Positions 7,554-8,020 of a DNA stretch of 8,020 bases are shown in pieces. The stretch's first letter is position 1. Each line of letters starts with the position of its first letter. This DNA comes from Sphingomonadales bacterium UBA6171 (lineage in GTDB: Bacteria > Pseudomonadota > Alphaproteobacteria > Sphingomonadales > Sphingomonadaceae). The notes below the pieces were generated by a model. It was given only the letters and a program-made list of their open reading frames with translations. It had not been told where the DNA came from and searched no databases. The stretch is from NCBI GenBank assembly GCA_002422985.1, contig DITZ01000101.1, positions 9,095-17,114 on the forward strand. The letters run 5' to 3'. A program made the position numbers and the translations under genes.

Positions 7554-8020
7554 CTAGGCCCCTTCCGCCACGGCATAATCATGCCCGGCGCCCGCCAGCA
7601 CTTCCGCCGTCGGCGGGCCATCATAGGTCACCTGCCCGTCCTGTATCCGCACCACCCGGTTGGTGGCCGCGGCCACGCCCGGATCATGCGTCACGATCAC
7701 CGCCGTCACGCCGTGCTCGCTGTTCAACTGACGGAACAGCGCCAGCACCTCCGCCCCGGTTTTCGTGTCCAGCGCCCCCGTCGGCTCATCCGCCAGCAAC
7801 AGCCGCGGATCATTGGCCAGCGCCCGCGCCACGGCCACCCGCTGCTGCTGCCCACCGGAAAGCTGCGTCGGCCGCGAGCCTTCCTTCCCCGCCAGCCCCA
7901 CCAGCGCCAGCAGGGCGTCCGCCCGCCTGTCCCGCTCCGCCCGGCCCGCCCCGGAATAAACCAGCGGCAACGCCACATTCGCCCGCGCCGACAGGCGGGG
8001 CAGCAGGTTGAACTGCTGGA
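7554..8020 (-). CDS. MacB/LolD-type ABC transporter ATP-binding protein (partial, 5' end outside window)
   Basis: The C-terminal 154 residues or so of an ABC ATPase that runs off the right edge of the window; the first complete codon is at 8018. The visible part begins QQFNLLPRLSARAN, which contains the Q-loop glutamine. It continues with the ABC signature LSGGQQQRVAVARAL, Walker B LLLADEPTGALD and the H-loop VTHD. Walker A lies upstream, out of view. The VFQQFNLLP-like Q-loop and EPTGALD D-loop are typical of the MacB/LolD/FtsE group. A GTG at 7976 is an internal valine, not a start, because conserved sequence continues upstream of it. TAG stop at 7556-7554; the permease begins two bases later, so the two form one transporter. 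Whether a periplasmic adaptor (MacA/HlyD type) gene lies upstream cannot be seen. Confidence 0.93.
   Translation of the reverse strand, partial: QQFNLLPRLSARANVALPLVYSGAGRAERDRRADALLALVGLAGKEGSRPTQLSGGQQQRVAVARALANDPRLLLADEPTGALDTKTGAEVLALFRQLNSEHGVTAVIVTHDPGVAAATNRVVRIQDGQVTYDGPPTAEVLAGAGHDYAVAEGA

Noticed and set aside
7554..7976. Treating GTG at 7976 as the start of a complete short ATPase
   Set aside because: Conserved ABC sequence including the Q-loop continues in frame to the window edge, so the gene is cut by the window, not truncated.

Overview
This is a GC-rich bacterial chromosomal window with dense, mostly minus-strand coding. Gene content and order suggest an alphaproteobacterium, probably a sphingomonad. 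That placement rests on base composition and on my recollection that a pdxH / dnaJ-like / yihY / fabI / aroC neighbourhood is common there; no 16S or other marker is present.

Layout by region. (a) 4891 down to 21, minus strand: a probable operon running DnaJ-type co-chaperone -> BrkB/YihY membrane protein -> fabI (enoyl-ACP reductase) -> two AT-rich genes of unknown role -> aroC (chorismate synthase). A good sigma70-like promoter lies at 4924-4952, just upstream of the TTG-initiated dnaJ-like gene. Gaps inside the operon are very short (6-18 bp), except for 112 bp between fabI and the first AT-rich gene. (b) 4997-5581, plus strand: pdxH (pyridoxamine 5'-phosphate oxidase), divergent from the operon. 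(c) 5579-5758: a 180-bp imperfect palindrome whose two ends each supply a TAG stop codon, one to pdxH and one to the convergent DUF1275 gene. (d) 8020 down to 5756, minus strand: an ABC exporter unit with a MacB-type ATP-binding protein (its start lies beyond the window), a MacB/FtsX-type permease and a YoaK/DUF1275 membrane protein. The permease follows the ATPase by 2 bp, and the DUF1275 gene overlaps the permease stop as TGATG.

Most genes are conserved housekeeping functions: vitamin B6, fatty acid and aromatic amino acid biosynthesis, and protein folding. The two most interesting items are the AT-rich pair of secreted proteins (a BamE/SmpA-like lipoprotein and a periplasmic protein) at 1106-2112, which looks like a foreign insertion inside a conserved fabI-aroC operon, and the 180-bp palindrome fitted exactly between two convergent genes. 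I see no tRNA, rRNA, CRISPR array, transposase or integrase. No gene-free stretch reaches 300 bases.
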